Source of the DNA: Saprospiraceae bacterium
Lineage (GTDB): Bacteria > Bacteroidota > Bacteroidia > Chitinophagales > Saprospiraceae
Assembly: GCA_016714445.1 (NCBI GenBank)
Contig: JADJNF010000008.1
Location: 434,001 to 498,000 of the forward strand
DNA: 64,000 nt
Direction: 5' to 3'
Positions 33,619 through 42,242 of this stretch are shown one piece after another. Made by a program: the position numbers and the translations under genes. The first letter of the stretch is position 1. Every line of letters begins with the position of its first letter. The notes under the pieces are model-generated. The model searched no databases. It was not told where the DNA came from and saw nothing but the letters and a program-made list of their open reading frames with translations.

Positions 33619-35396
33619 TCATACCTATGTTTAAATACGATTTTATGGTCTTTTATGATGACCACAATACGTTTCTTGACGGACTCAGGGATCTTGGAGT
33701 GTTGCACATAAAGCCATATAATTCAGACATTTCATCATCCATTACAGATGTACAGACAAGACTAAAAAAAATCCGGGATACAAAATCCTTGCTTTCAAAG
33801 CAGACAATCGACCCAACATTAGAAAGTAAATCCCTTCATCTGAATGATGGACAAAAAATCATTGAGCAAGTTGAAGCATTGCAGGCGGAGAAACAACACC
33901 TCCAATTGAAATTGCAAAATCTTGATAATGCTATTGCTTACGCTGAACCGTGGGGCAAGTTTCTGCCCGAAACGCTTTCTAAACTCAAAGAAAATGGTGT
34001 CACGGTTCAAATGTATTCTTGTCCTGAAAAACTTTTTGACCCAAAGTGGAAAACAGCATACCGACTTGAAATCATACAGGTACGTACTCCTGACATTTTT
34101 TTTATCATCTTCCATAGAAGTGATGAAAATATTGAAATTAAAGCCGACCGTCTTTCATGGCCAGAAATACCCGTCAACATCATTAAGGATGAAAAGGCGC
34201 ACGTCACCGAGCGCATGTCCGGTATAAATGAGGAGCTAAAGGCCATTGGGACCTATGAAATGGATACACTTTTTAGCTATGAACAGGAAGTCTATACCCA
34301 AATGCAAATACTGGAAGCACATGAGCAGTCTAAAAAATTGAACGATGATAAAGTTTTGCTGCTGAGTGGTTTTGTACCACAATTTAAAAAGACAGAGATA
34401 GAATCCTATTGTGATGAGCACAAAATACTGTTCCTACATGAAAAGGTCAAACCCAATGATCAACCCCCGATCCTTTTGAAAAACAGAAGGTTTCCCCAGT
34501 TGTATGAATTTATAGGAAAATTATATAGCTTACCATCATACGCTGAGTTGGACCTGACATCTTTTTTTGCGCCTTTTTTTATGATGTTTTTTGGCTTGTG
34601 TTTGGGTGATGCAGGCTATGGATTCTTGATTTTGATCATTGCGACATTGTACAAGTTTAAGCTCAATCCGTCCTTTCATCCTATACTTTCTCTAGGTCAA
34701 TGGTTGGGATTGGCGACAGTTATTTTTGGTATAGTGACCGGTACATTTTTTGGACTTAATCTTATGGGAGATTCTTTTGCTTTTTTGGGCTCCATGAGGA
34801 ATATCATGTTAGATAGCAATCAGATCTTTAATTTTGCTTTAGTATTGGGTTTTGTTCAAATCATTTTCGGACTTTGTATTCAGATCGCCAATAAAGTGAG
34901 ACAATTCGGATGGAAATATACGGTGATGCCCATCTCATGGATAGTTATTTTGTTTGGAATAGCAGATGTCGCCATTCTGCAGCTGACCGGAAGGTTCAGT
35001 ACATACATGATTTATGGTGCTATAGTCGCAATCTTGCTGTTCAATGATCCGGACACAAAAATTCTTCCACGTATTGGCAAAGGTATATGGGAGCTCTATG
35101 GTATTACCGGTTTTGTGGGTGATTTGCTGAGTTACATACGTCTTTTTGCTTTGGGTATTTCAGGAGCGATACTTGGACTGGTGGTAAATGATATTGCGAT
35201 ACGCCTGCTGAGTGTAGAATGGATAGGACCTGTACTATTTGTTTTATTCTTGATTTTTGGTCATGGTCTCAATCTGCTGATCTCTTCATTGGGGGCGTTT
35301 GTACATCCGCTCAGACTTACCTTTGTAGAGTTTTATAAAAATGCAGGATTTACCGGCGGGGGCAAAGAATACAGACCTTTCGGCGGCAAGATATAG
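33615..35396 (+). CDS. ntpI: V/A-type ATPase subunit I (a-like membrane stator)
   Basis: Subunit I carries the ion half-channels of the V0 part and anchors the stalks. The 593 residues have a cytoplasmic coiled N-terminal half (about 1-300, MIIPMFKYDFMVFYDDHNTFLDGLRDLGVLHI) and a C-terminal half with seven to eight membrane helices (SFFAPFFMMFFGLCLGDAGYGF, GLATVIFGIVTGTFFGLNLMG, LSYIRLFALGISGAILGLVVN). SYIRLFALG holds the essential Arg. The C-terminus HPLRLTFVEFYKNAGFTGGGKEYRPF is a strong family signature. It ends the cluster; K, normally next, lies on the other side. Confidence 0.95.
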   Translation: MIIPMFKYDFMVFYDDHNTFLDGLRDLGVLHIKPYNSDISSSITDVQTRLKKIRDTKSLLSKQTIDPTLESKSLHLNDGQKIIEQVEALQAEKQHLQLKLQNLDNAIAYAEPWGKFLPETLSKLKENGVTVQMYSCPEKLFDPKWKTAYRLEIIQVRTPDIFFIIFHRSDENIEIKADRLSWPEIPVNIIKDEKAHVTERMSGINEELKAIGTYEMDTLFSYEQEVYTQMQILEAHEQSKKLNDDKVLLLSGFVPQFKKTEIESYCDEHKILFLHEKVKPNDQPPILLKNRRFPQLYEFIGKLYSLPSYAELDLTSFFAPFFMMFFGLCLGDAGYGFLILIIATLYKFKLNPSFHPILSLGQWLGLATVIFGIVTGTFFGLNLMGDSFAFLGSMRNIMLDSNQIFNFALVLGFVQIIFGLCIQIANKVRQFGWKYTVMPISWIVILFGIADVAILQLTGRFSTYMIYGAIVAILLFNDPDTKILPRIGKGIWELYGITGFVGDLLSYIRLFALGISGAILGLVVNDIAIRLLSVEWIGPVLFVLFLIFGHGLNLLISSLGAFVHPLRLTFVEFYKNAGFTGGGKEYRPFGGKI

Positions 35397-35530
35397 GATA
35401 GCTGTAATTTAGATTTTTTCATAAAGATATTCGGATACTTTTCAGAAATAGGTATAATATACACTGAATGTTTATTCATACTTTACAATATCAATAATAG
35501 ATTCTTGTTTTTTCAAAGTGTGTATAAAAA

Positions 35531-35562
35531 AAGGCAGCAATGATATAAATCAAAGCTGCCTT
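35531..35562 (-). terminator. Terminator of tRNA-Val
   Basis: On the minus strand AAGGCAGC (35555-35562) pairs with GCTGCCTT (35531-35538) around a 16-nt loop and is followed by seven T residues. A classic intrinsic terminator 12 bp after the tRNA. Confidence 0.88.
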
Positions 35563-35573
35563 AATCTTAAAAG

Positions 35574-35648
35574 TGGGAGATGAGGGGCTCGAACCCCCGA
35601 CCCCCTCGGTGTAAACGAGGTGCTCTGAACCAACTGAGCTAATCTCCC
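35574..35648 (-). tRNA. tRNA-Val (anticodon TAC)
   Basis: The 75-nt minus-strand sequence has acceptor GGGAGAT/ATCTCCC, a D arm AGCTCAGTTGGTTCAGAGC, an anticodon stem CCTCG/CGAGG with loop TTTACAC (TAC at 34-36), and a T arm GGGGG-TTCGAGC-CCCTC with one weak pair. CCA is not encoded. Confidence 0.95.
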
Positions 35649-35677
35649 TAAAAAACTGCCTTTCTTCAAAAGCGACG

Positions 35678-35685
35678 CAAAGATA
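35678..35685 (-). promoter_or_regulatory. Promoter box for tRNA-Val
   Basis: On the minus strand TATCTTTG, a perfect TAnnTTTG box, is followed by CGTCGC and lies 29 bp before the tRNA 5' end. Confidence 0.62.
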
Positions 35686-35737
35686 TTATTCTTATTCGGT
35701 TTTACAAATTTTTGTTTTCATTTTTACAATTTCTTTT

Positions 35738-35771
35738 AAAAAAAACGTCTGCCCTTTTGGGAGAGCAGACG
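35738..35771 (-). terminator. Terminator of the HtrA protease gene
   Basis: On the minus strand CGTCTGC (35765-35771) and GCAGACG (35746-35752) form a 7-bp stem, with inner CTCCC/GGG-type pairing possible, followed by eight T residues (35738-35745). It lies about 100 bp after the protease stop. Confidence 0.88.
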
Positions 35772-35872
35772 AATCAAAACAAAACGAAAAACCAACTTTT
35801 CTTTAACCAATCAAAACTTAATTTTTTATCTACAAGATTATTTATTCAATAATAACAATCAAGTATAATATT

Positions 35873-37045
35873 CTAAAACGATTTTCTGAGTTGAATAGGA
35901 ACGATCATTTCCTTACCTTTTCTATTTACTTTTATATTTACTTTATCTCCTACTTTATTATATTTCATTGTTTTTTCAATATCATCATAATTGGAAATAG
36001 GTGTATTATTGATTTCTGTAATCACATCACCCGGCAAAAGTCCACCCATCTGAGCTGCGCTCCTTCTTTCTACTTCTTCGATATAAAACCCTTTTTTTCC
36101 ATTAAGATTCAGGCCAAACTCTTTTACTAATTCATCGTTTATATCATACCCTCCCACTCCAAGGTTTGTTCTTTCAATGTTCCCTCCGTTTTCGATGATA
36201 TCTTTGACTACTCTCTTCACTATTTTGGATGGTATTGCAAAGGAATAACCTGCAAAAACTCCTGTAGGAGTAGCGATTGCAGTATTTATACCTATTAATT
36301 CACCGCTAAGGTTTACTAATGCTCCTCCACTATTGCCCGGGTTAATAGCTGCATCCGTCTGTATGAACTCTTCAATAGCTTTGTCATTTTGAATGATGTC
36401 AAGAGAGCGGCCTTTTGCACTCACGATTCCCGCCGTAACGGTGGAAGTAAGATATCCAAACGGATTTCCAACAGCAAGTACCCATTCCCCTACATTGACC
36501 TTTTCTGAATCCCCTATTCTGATGGGTGTGAGATTCTTAGCTCCGTCTACCTTAATCAAAGCCAAATCTGTTGATTCGTCTGTACCAACTTTTATAGCAT
36601 TATATTTTTTGCCGTCTGAATCTGTGACAGTGATTTTATCTGCAAATCCCACCACGTGATTATTGGTTACAATATAACCATCTGCGGAGTAAATCACCCC
36701 TGAACCACTTCCGTTTTTCGGTCCATAAAAATTACCACCCCCAAAAAAGTCATCAAAACCAAAAAAATCAGAAAAAGGATCGTTTCTTCTTTGCTTTTTG
36801 CGTTTAGCTAAAACCTGCTCATCACTTTCTTCCGCAAAAATATGAACTACGGAACCTGTTGATTTTTTTGCACTTTCTACAAAATCTCCCGGCATATTAT
36901 TTGAAGGTGATTGGTTGAAATTTACAAAACTAGGTGTCGGCGTATCAGGGTGAACGGTTTGTTTTGATTCAAAAACATTCAAACCCGCCAAAGCGATCGC
37001 TCCACCTGTAATACCAGCTAAAAGCAATTGAATAAATGTTTTCAT
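35873..37045 (-). CDS. DegP/DegQ-like serine protease (HtrA family, S1C)
   Basis: Periplasmic quality-control protease and chaperone. The 390 residues start with a hydrophobic anchor or signal (4-24). The trypsin-like domain has the triad His130 (IVTNNHVV), Asp160 (STDLALIKV) and Ser239 (INPGNSGGALV). One PDZ domain follows (about 300-385: GFYIEEVERRSAAQMGGLLPGDVITEINNTPI), so it is DegS/DegQ-like with a single PDZ rather than DegP with two. A Phe/Gly/Asp-rich loop (PFSDFFGFDDFFGGGNFYG) precedes the protease domain, as in many Bacteroidota members. It is a single-gene unit with its own terminator. Confidence 0.94.
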   Translation of the reverse strand: MKTFIQLLLAGITGGAIALAGLNVFESKQTVHPDTPTPSFVNFNQSPSNNMPGDFVESAKKSTGSVVHIFAEESDEQVLAKRKKQRRNDPFSDFFGFDDFFGGGNFYGPKNGSGSGVIYSADGYIVTNNHVVGFADKITVTDSDGKKYNAIKVGTDESTDLALIKVDGAKNLTPIRIGDSEKVNVGEWVLAVGNPFGYLTSTVTAGIVSAKGRSLDIIQNDKAIEEFIQTDAAINPGNSGGALVNLSGELIGINTAIATPTGVFAGYSFAIPSKIVKRVVKDIIENGGNIERTNLGVGGYDINDELVKEFGLNLNGKKGFYIEEVERRSAAQMGGLLPGDVITEINNTPISNYDDIEKTMKYNKVGDKVNIKVNRKGKEMIVPIQLRKSF

Positions 37046-37293
37046 ATTTTTGTAAATATTTTAGCTAATAACATCCTTTTTTCATTTTAGATTATCAGTG
37101 ATCATGTTTTTAACACAACCTTAACAGCAAAATACTTTAAATAAATTTAAAATCCAAGTTCCCGTTATTTGCTCTATTTATGATATTTAGAGTTAAATAT
37201 CTTAGTTTCTTATTACTTTTGTGAAACTTCTTTTGTAGCGTGTCAAGTCACTTTATATGTCCTTTTAAAACTTATGTATAAATAAATACTTTG
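37046..37293. other. Upstream region between htrA and DUF3078 genes
   Basis: The divergent gap between the protease and the DUF3078 gene totals 422 bp. This part contains TACTTTTG at about 37213-37220, a possible plus-strand promoter box far from the next ATG, but no gene. The rest of the gap holds copy C of the 62-bp repeat. Confidence 0.4.
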
Positions 37294-37356
37294 CCTTAAA
37301 AATCAGCACATTGAATAATGCATATTAATACAACCCAATTTATTTTAAGTATAAAT
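37294..37356 (+). repeat. 62-bp dispersed imperfect palindrome, copy C (degenerate)
   Basis: The right end CCAATTTATTTTAAGTATAA (37335 onward) matches the other copies except for one base. The left half (CCTTAAAAATCAGCACATTG) matches in scattered blocks, with one inserted base needed in the middle. It is about 110 bp upstream of the DUF3078 ATG. Confidence 0.5.
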
Positions 37357-37467
37357 CATCCCTAACTGTGACTTCACTCAATAAAAACGTCATTATGCCA
37401 TTAAACAAAATATTTCAGGGCAATTAAAAATTTTATCATTAATAATTTATTCACTAACTTTAAATTT

Positions 37468-38382
37468 ATGTATTTTATGCGGAACATTTTTACTTTTCTA
37501 TTTATGATAATGTCTTTAGTCATTGTAAGCGCCCAGTCGCTTGATGAATTGAAGAAACAAAAAACAGAACTTGAAACGAAAGCAGCACCTGTGCTGGCTC
37601 AAGCGGATGCCATAAAAGCTGAGATTGATGCTGTAAATGCCCAAATAGCTACTTATCCCGGCTGGTATAAAGGAGCGTTTGGTACATTGGGAGCTAATTT
37701 TACTGGTAGAAATCAATGGTTTTCTGCGGGGGATTTGAAAGATTCAAAAGCAACAACGATAATGGGCAGTTTTAATGCCTTCGCAAATAGTCTTCAGGAG
37801 AAATATTTCTGGAGAAATGCAGGAAGCTTAAATCTTGGGTGGCAAAAACTAAAAACAGGTACCGAACCTGCAGGAGAAGAATCAGATTTTGAGCCGGTTG
37901 CCGATATTCTCAATATCACGTCGTTATTTGGCTACAAATTATCACCAAAATTGGCAGCTTCTGCACTTGGAGAGTATAGAACTTCAGTCATCAAACAGTT
38001 TAATAATCCCGGCTATTTGGATATTGGAGTAGGAGTAACCTATACACCTATTAAAAATATGGTTTTCGTATTCCACCCGATCAATTATAACTTTGTATTT
38101 GCAAAAGATGATTCTAAATTTACTCCATCTCTGGGTTGTAAAATTGTGGGAGATTATACATATGAAATCATCAAAGGTGTAAATTGGAGATCAAATCTCA
38201 CCGGATTTTTTTCTTACAAAAAAAGCGACCCAACACTACACAATGGTACTTGGACCAACTGGTTTGGATTTAACCTTTGGAAAGGTATAGGAGTAGGCGC
38301 TGAATTCGGATTAAGATATAGTGAGCAGGAAATCAGTGAATTACAAAATTACTATACCGTAGGATTGAGTTATAAAATCTAA
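37468..38382 (+). CDS. DUF3078 family outer-membrane-type protein
   Basis: The 304-residue protein has a signal peptide (1-22, ending VSAQ), a short coiled-coil stretch (LDELKKQKTELETKAAPVLAQADAIKAEIDAVNAQIATYPGWYKG) and then a beta-rich body with aromatic-ended strands (NQWFSAGDLKDSKATTIMGSFNAFANSLQEKYFWRNAGSLNLGWQKL), typical of DUF3078, a Bacteroidota family thought to form an outer-membrane beta barrel. The last strand ends in ...YYTVGLSYKI, with an aromatic pattern as in barrel proteins. The function is unknown. A terminator follows directly. Confidence 0.85.
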   Translation: MYFMRNIFTFLFMIMSLVIVSAQSLDELKKQKTELETKAAPVLAQADAIKAEIDAVNAQIATYPGWYKGAFGTLGANFTGRNQWFSAGDLKDSKATTIMGSFNAFANSLQEKYFWRNAGSLNLGWQKLKTGTEPAGEESDFEPVADILNITSLFGYKLSPKLAASALGEYRTSVIKQFNNPGYLDIGVGVTYTPIKNMVFVFHPINYNFVFAKDDSKFTPSLGCKIVGDYTYEIIKGVNWRSNLTGFFSYKKSDPTLHNGTWTNWFGFNLWKGIGVGAEFGLRYSEQEISELQNYYTVGLSYKI

Positions 38383-38407
38383 TACTGATAATAAATAATC
38401 ATAAATG

Positions 38408-38440
38408 GCCGGATGAATACACCTCATTCGGCTATTTTTT
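38408..38440 (+). terminator. Terminator of the DUF3078 gene
   Basis: GCCGGATGA (38408-38416) pairs with TCATTCGGC (38424-38432), with one G-T pair and a 7-nt loop, followed by TATTTTTT. The T run touches the stop codon of the convergent DUF819 gene. Confidence 0.85.
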
Positions 38441-39854
38441 ATTTTGGAGCTACGATTTCCATAAGTACAGCACTTAGTATGGCACCGTAGGTTCCTATGA
38501 TATATCCAAATATCGCCAGTAAAACTCCAACACTGGCCAATGAAGTATGAAAAGCTGAAGCCACAATTGGTGCAGAAGCTGCCCCGCCGATGTTAGCTTT
38601 GCTTCCTACTGCCAAAAAGAAAAATGGTGCTTTGATTATTTTGGCGACAATGATCAGAAGTAATACATGTATAAACATCCAGATCAATCCAACAACAATT
38701 AATCCCGGGTTACTAACAATGGATGTGAGGTCCATTTTCATGCCTATAGAAGCAACCAGGATATAAATAAGAATACTTCCTATTTTACTGGCACCCACAC
38801 CCTCATAGGATTTGATGGGCGTAAATGAAAATATCACACCTAGAATAGTTGCCACAGTGACCATCCAAAAAAATCCATCACCAAATGTACTAAGCATATT
38901 TGATTTATCTCCCACTGCAGGAAATATGGAAATCAAAAATTCAGGAATTGCAATACTACTCCAATGAGAAAATCCCACAGCACCAAAAACAATACCCAAT
39001 AATATCATATAATCTTTTAGGGTAGGCATACGACTCACTGAATCTGTGTAGCTGGATACTTTTTCTTTTAGTCTTTCTATTGCTGAATTATCCGCCTTAA
39101 GCCAGATGTCTATTTTTTCTTTTTTACCTATACCAAACAATAAAATAGCCATCCAGATATTTGCTACCACGATATCCACAAGCACCATAGCGCCATAGTT
39201 TGACGGGTTGTATTTATATATTTCGAGCATAGCGGTTTGATTTGCCCCACCGCCTATCCAGCTACCTGCAATAGTAGAAAGTCCTCTCCATACCGCATCT
39301 GTCCCAACACCTCCTACTACTTCAGGTGAAATATAAGACATTATCAGGATGGCAACAGGTCCGCCTACAATGACCCCAAAAGTACCTGTCAGAAACATAA
39401 TTAGTGCTTTACTACCCAAACCAAATAATGCTTTCATATCAATACTCAAAGTAAGCAAAATCAATGCGGCTGGAAGTAATAATCTACTGGCAACGTGATA
39501 TATAGATAACTTTATGGTGACTGGCATTAAGTTTTCATCAAAAACAAAATTTCCAGACTCGTCGATGGCATTCCACTCCGGAGAAATAATGTGGAGAGAA
39601 CTCAATATCGAAGGTAAAAGATAACACATGAGTAATGAAGGGAAAATAGAATAAAACTTCGTCCAAAAAGTATTTTTGTTTGATGAAGTGTAAAATACAA
39701 ATGCTAGTAATAGCATCAGAATTCCAAAAACTACAAAATTATCAGTAAATACCGGTGGTAGTTTAAGTTCTTGTGTACTGCCCATAGAGTTGAAATTGTG
39801 ATCTATTAATTGACACAAAACTAAACAAATAATTGACTTGATAAAAAGACGCAT
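38439..39854 (-). CDS. DUF819 family integral membrane protein (transporter-like)
   Basis: From ATG 39854 the protein has 471 residues with about eleven to twelve hydrophobic helices. A longer frame begins with TTG 39890 and was not chosen. Characteristic parts are SIDMKALFGLGSKALIMFLTGTFGVIVGGPVAILI, the long loop STIAGSWIGGGANQTAMLEIY and AVGSKANIGGAASAPIVASAFHTSLASVGVLLAIFGYIIGTYGA, with Gly-rich re-entrant loops as in sodium-dependent transporter folds. DUF819 (YjcL-like) has no firmly assigned substrate. It overlaps the T run of the DUF3078 terminator at its 3' end and is divergent from the GT5 gene. Confidence 0.87.
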   Translation of the reverse strand: MRLFIKSIICLVLCQLIDHNFNSMGSTQELKLPPVFTDNFVVFGILMLLLAFVFYTSSNKNTFWTKFYSIFPSLLMCYLLPSILSSLHIISPEWNAIDESGNFVFDENLMPVTIKLSIYHVASRLLLPAALILLTLSIDMKALFGLGSKALIMFLTGTFGVIVGGPVAILIMSYISPEVVGGVGTDAVWRGLSTIAGSWIGGGANQTAMLEIYKYNPSNYGAMVLVDIVVANIWMAILLFGIGKKEKIDIWLKADNSAIERLKEKVSSYTDSVSRMPTLKDYMILLGIVFGAVGFSHWSSIAIPEFLISIFPAVGDKSNMLSTFGDGFFWMVTVATILGVIFSFTPIKSYEGVGASKIGSILIYILVASIGMKMDLTSIVSNPGLIVVGLIWMFIHVLLLIIVAKIIKAPFFFLAVGSKANIGGAASAPIVASAFHTSLASVGVLLAIFGYIIGTYGAILSAVLMEIVAPK

Positions 39855-39982
39855 GAATTCAGAGCTTATAAGATGGTATTTTCTGATCAATCAGCAATGG
39901 AATAAAAGTTTATATTTGATTGATATTCAGCAAATTTTATTTTTCATGGCAAAGAATAATGAAATTATCAAAAAATTTGTAT

Positions 39983-39990
39983 TATCTTTG
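39983..39990 (+). promoter_or_regulatory. Promoter box for the GT5-DUF4270-glmS group
   Basis: TATCTTTG followed by CACGC fits TAnnTTTG and lies 40 bp before the GT5 ATG. Confidence 0.6.
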
Positions 39991-40030
39991 CACGCATTTT
40001 TAAAATCTTCTATATCAACACCTTCCAATT

Positions 40031-40840
40031 ATGAGTAAAAAGAAAGTTCTCTTTGTTACGCAAGAATTGAATCCCTATACTGAAATCTCTTTTTTATCCG
40101 ATCTGGCCAGGAAAATTCCTAACTATGCGTCAGGTGAAGGATTTGAATTGAGGGTTCTTATGCCAAAATTTGGTATAATAAATGAAAGGAGACATAGATT
40201 GCATGAAGTAGTCAGACTTTCGGGTATGAATATTATTGTTGATGATGAAGACTATCCATTGATAATAAAAGTTGCTTCTTTACCTGGAGCAAGACTACAG
40301 GTTTATTTTCTTGATAATGAAGAGTTCTTTAAAAGAAAAGCTGTTTTTCAGGATGAAAAGCAAGATGATTTTTTAGACAACCAGGAGAGGTTGGTATTTT
40401 TTTGCAAAGGGGTAATGGAAACAGTGAAAAAATTTGGATGGTCGCCTGATATCGTACATTTACATGGACAGATTACAAGTCTTATCCCATTGTACATGAA
40501 AAAGGCCTACAAGAACGATCCGGTATTTGCTGATGCAAAAATAATCTACTCTGTCTACAATAATGAATTAAGTCATTCGTTTGATACACGATTTCTGAAT
40601 ATTGCAGCGATCAATGATCTTGAAGTAGATGATTTGGATGTATTTAAAGAAGGAGATGCAATAAATCTTGATCAGGGAGCAATAAAATATTCAGATGGTA
40701 TCATCTCAGGAAGCGAATCGAACAATGAGATCGTTATAAAATATGGAGAAGAAAATAATTTGCCCTTTCAGGTAAGTCCGTCAGACATTGATGAATTAGC
40801 ACGGGCATCTGTACAATTTTATAAAAAAATTCTAGAGTAA
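40031..40840 (+). CDS. Short starch/glycogen synthase N-terminal-domain (GT5) protein
   Basis: The 269-residue protein matches the first Rossmann domain of glycogen synthases: KKVLFVTQELNPYTEISFLSDLARKIPNY, LRVLMPKFGIINERRHRLHEV and WSPDIVHLHGQITSLIPLYM, then AKIIYSVYNNELSHSFD. The C-terminal nucleotide-sugar domain (KTGGL motif) is missing, and the usual KxGGL at the N-terminus is replaced by ELNPYTE, so ADP-glucose transfer as in GlgA is doubtful. Such short forms next to DUF4270 and glmS are common in Bacteroidota. It is 18 bp from the DUF4270 ATG, and the promoter is at 39983. Confidence 0.8.
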   Translation: MSKKKVLFVTQELNPYTEISFLSDLARKIPNYASGEGFELRVLMPKFGIINERRHRLHEVVRLSGMNIIVDDEDYPLIIKVASLPGARLQVYFLDNEEFFKRKAVFQDEKQDDFLDNQERLVFFCKGVMETVKKFGWSPDIVHLHGQITSLIPLYMKKAYKNDPVFADAKIIYSVYNNELSHSFDTRFLNIAAINDLEVDDLDVFKEGDAINLDQGAIKYSDGIISGSESNNEIVIKYGEENNLPFQVSPSDIDELARASVQFYKKILE

Positions 40841-40858
40841 GAGCAAAAATTGAAGAGA

Positions 40859-42232
40859 ATGGCCCAAAATACAATAACCAACCTAAGTTGGATTTTTATT
40901 TTTGTTTTGAGTATATTTATTGGTTGTCAGGATCCAATTATCGTTGGAAACGATTTACTTGATGAAGAAAGGCTAAATATTGGAGTTACCGACACATTTG
41001 ATTTAAGCAGTTATACCATCAGCGGAGAAAGAGTTGTTACCCATAGGCCGGGTATAGATTCGAGGACATATCTTTTAGGTAATCTGAATGACAATGTTTT
41101 TGGAAAAATATCCGCTGAAATTTATCTTAAGTGCCAGTTATCTACATCAACTCCTAACTATCATCTTGAACAGTTAATAAAATACGATTCTTTAGTATTG
41201 GTTTTAGCATATGACTCAACAGCAACTTATGCAAGAAGTATTGCAGCTCAAAAGGTAGAAGTATTCCAATTAAATCAGACTTTTTCAGAACTGGATACCT
41301 TTTATTCTGATACTAATCTAACCTTTGGGAGCCCGCCAATCGGTGAAGTTACCACCGTGATCAGACCTAAAGACTCCATTTCAATAGTGGATCATGTTAC
41401 CAGGAAGATAGTAAAGCAAGGTCCTCAGCTGAGAATAAGATTTAATGAAACCTTTGGTAAAGCTCTTCTTGACAATGAAAATGCTGCCAAAAACGATACT
41501 GCTTTTGCTGAATTGTTCAAAGGAGTATACATCAAATCAACTTCACTTGACAATACTCCCTTTTTATACGGGTTTAATTTTTCAGATGATGCTCGGAATA
41601 CTACAAATTCAGTGAATAAGCTGATTATGTATTACAATGTATCATCAGGAGACACAACTTTAAGAAAAACATATGAATATCTCATCAATGCCGCTACCAT
41701 CAATAGATATGTTCATGACCGTACAGGTAGTCAGGTTGAAAATTTTATTTTAAATCCTTCATTTGGTGATAGTTTGACTTTCCTTCAATCTATGGGAGGA
41801 GTTAAATCTGTAATAAAGTTTAATGACCTGAACAAGATTTCAGAAAGACTTATTAACAAGGCGGAACTAGATATTTATGTAGCTGATTTGCCTGACCAAA
41901 ATGGGTTTTATCCTCCTCCTCCACAATTGTTGGCTAGCAGAAAAAATAGTTCCGGGACACTAGCCCTTATTCCTGACATTGTACAGTTAATAAATTCTAA
42001 TGTTAACTTTGAACCTGTATTTGGAGGTAGTTTAAATAGTACTGCTCAAATAAAAAAATATACCCTCAATATAACTAATCACATAAAAAGTGCTTTAAAA
42101 GATAATACCTATAATTCGGATCTTTACATAGGCATCCTTACTGAGTCTGAAACGCCTCATAGAGCAGTTTTGTATGGTGCGGGTCACAGTCAATACCCAA
42201 TGAAACTTAAGATTACATATACTAAAAATTAA
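40859..42232 (+). CDS. DUF4270 family lipoprotein
   Basis: From ATG 40859 (the frame opens nine bases earlier at TTG) the protein has 457 residues. The N-terminus is a lipoprotein signal with lipobox SIFIGC followed by QDPIIVGNDLLDEERLNIGVTDTFDLSSYT, the conserved DUF4270 opening. The body is a beta-rich, soluble domain with a typical LLGNLNDNVFGKISAEIYL and repeated NxxSFGDS-type turns. It is exported and probably anchored to the outer membrane; function is unknown. It lies between the GT5 gene and glmS, both with short gaps, suggesting one transcript. Confidence 0.87.
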   Translation: MAQNTITNLSWIFIFVLSIFIGCQDPIIVGNDLLDEERLNIGVTDTFDLSSYTISGERVVTHRPGIDSRTYLLGNLNDNVFGKISAEIYLKCQLSTSTPNYHLEQLIKYDSLVLVLAYDSTATYARSIAAQKVEVFQLNQTFSELDTFYSDTNLTFGSPPIGEVTTVIRPKDSISIVDHVTRKIVKQGPQLRIRFNETFGKALLDNENAAKNDTAFAELFKGVYIKSTSLDNTPFLYGFNFSDDARNTTNSVNKLIMYYNVSSGDTTLRKTYEYLINAATINRYVHDRTGSQVENFILNPSFGDSLTFLQSMGGVKSVIKFNDLNKISERLINKAELDIYVADLPDQNGFYPPPPQLLASRKNSSGTLALIPDIVQLINSNVNFEPVFGGSLNSTAQIKKYTLNITNHIKSALKDNTYNSDLYIGILTESETPHRAVLYGAGHSQYPMKLKITYTKN

Positions 42233-42242
42233 ATAGAAACTA

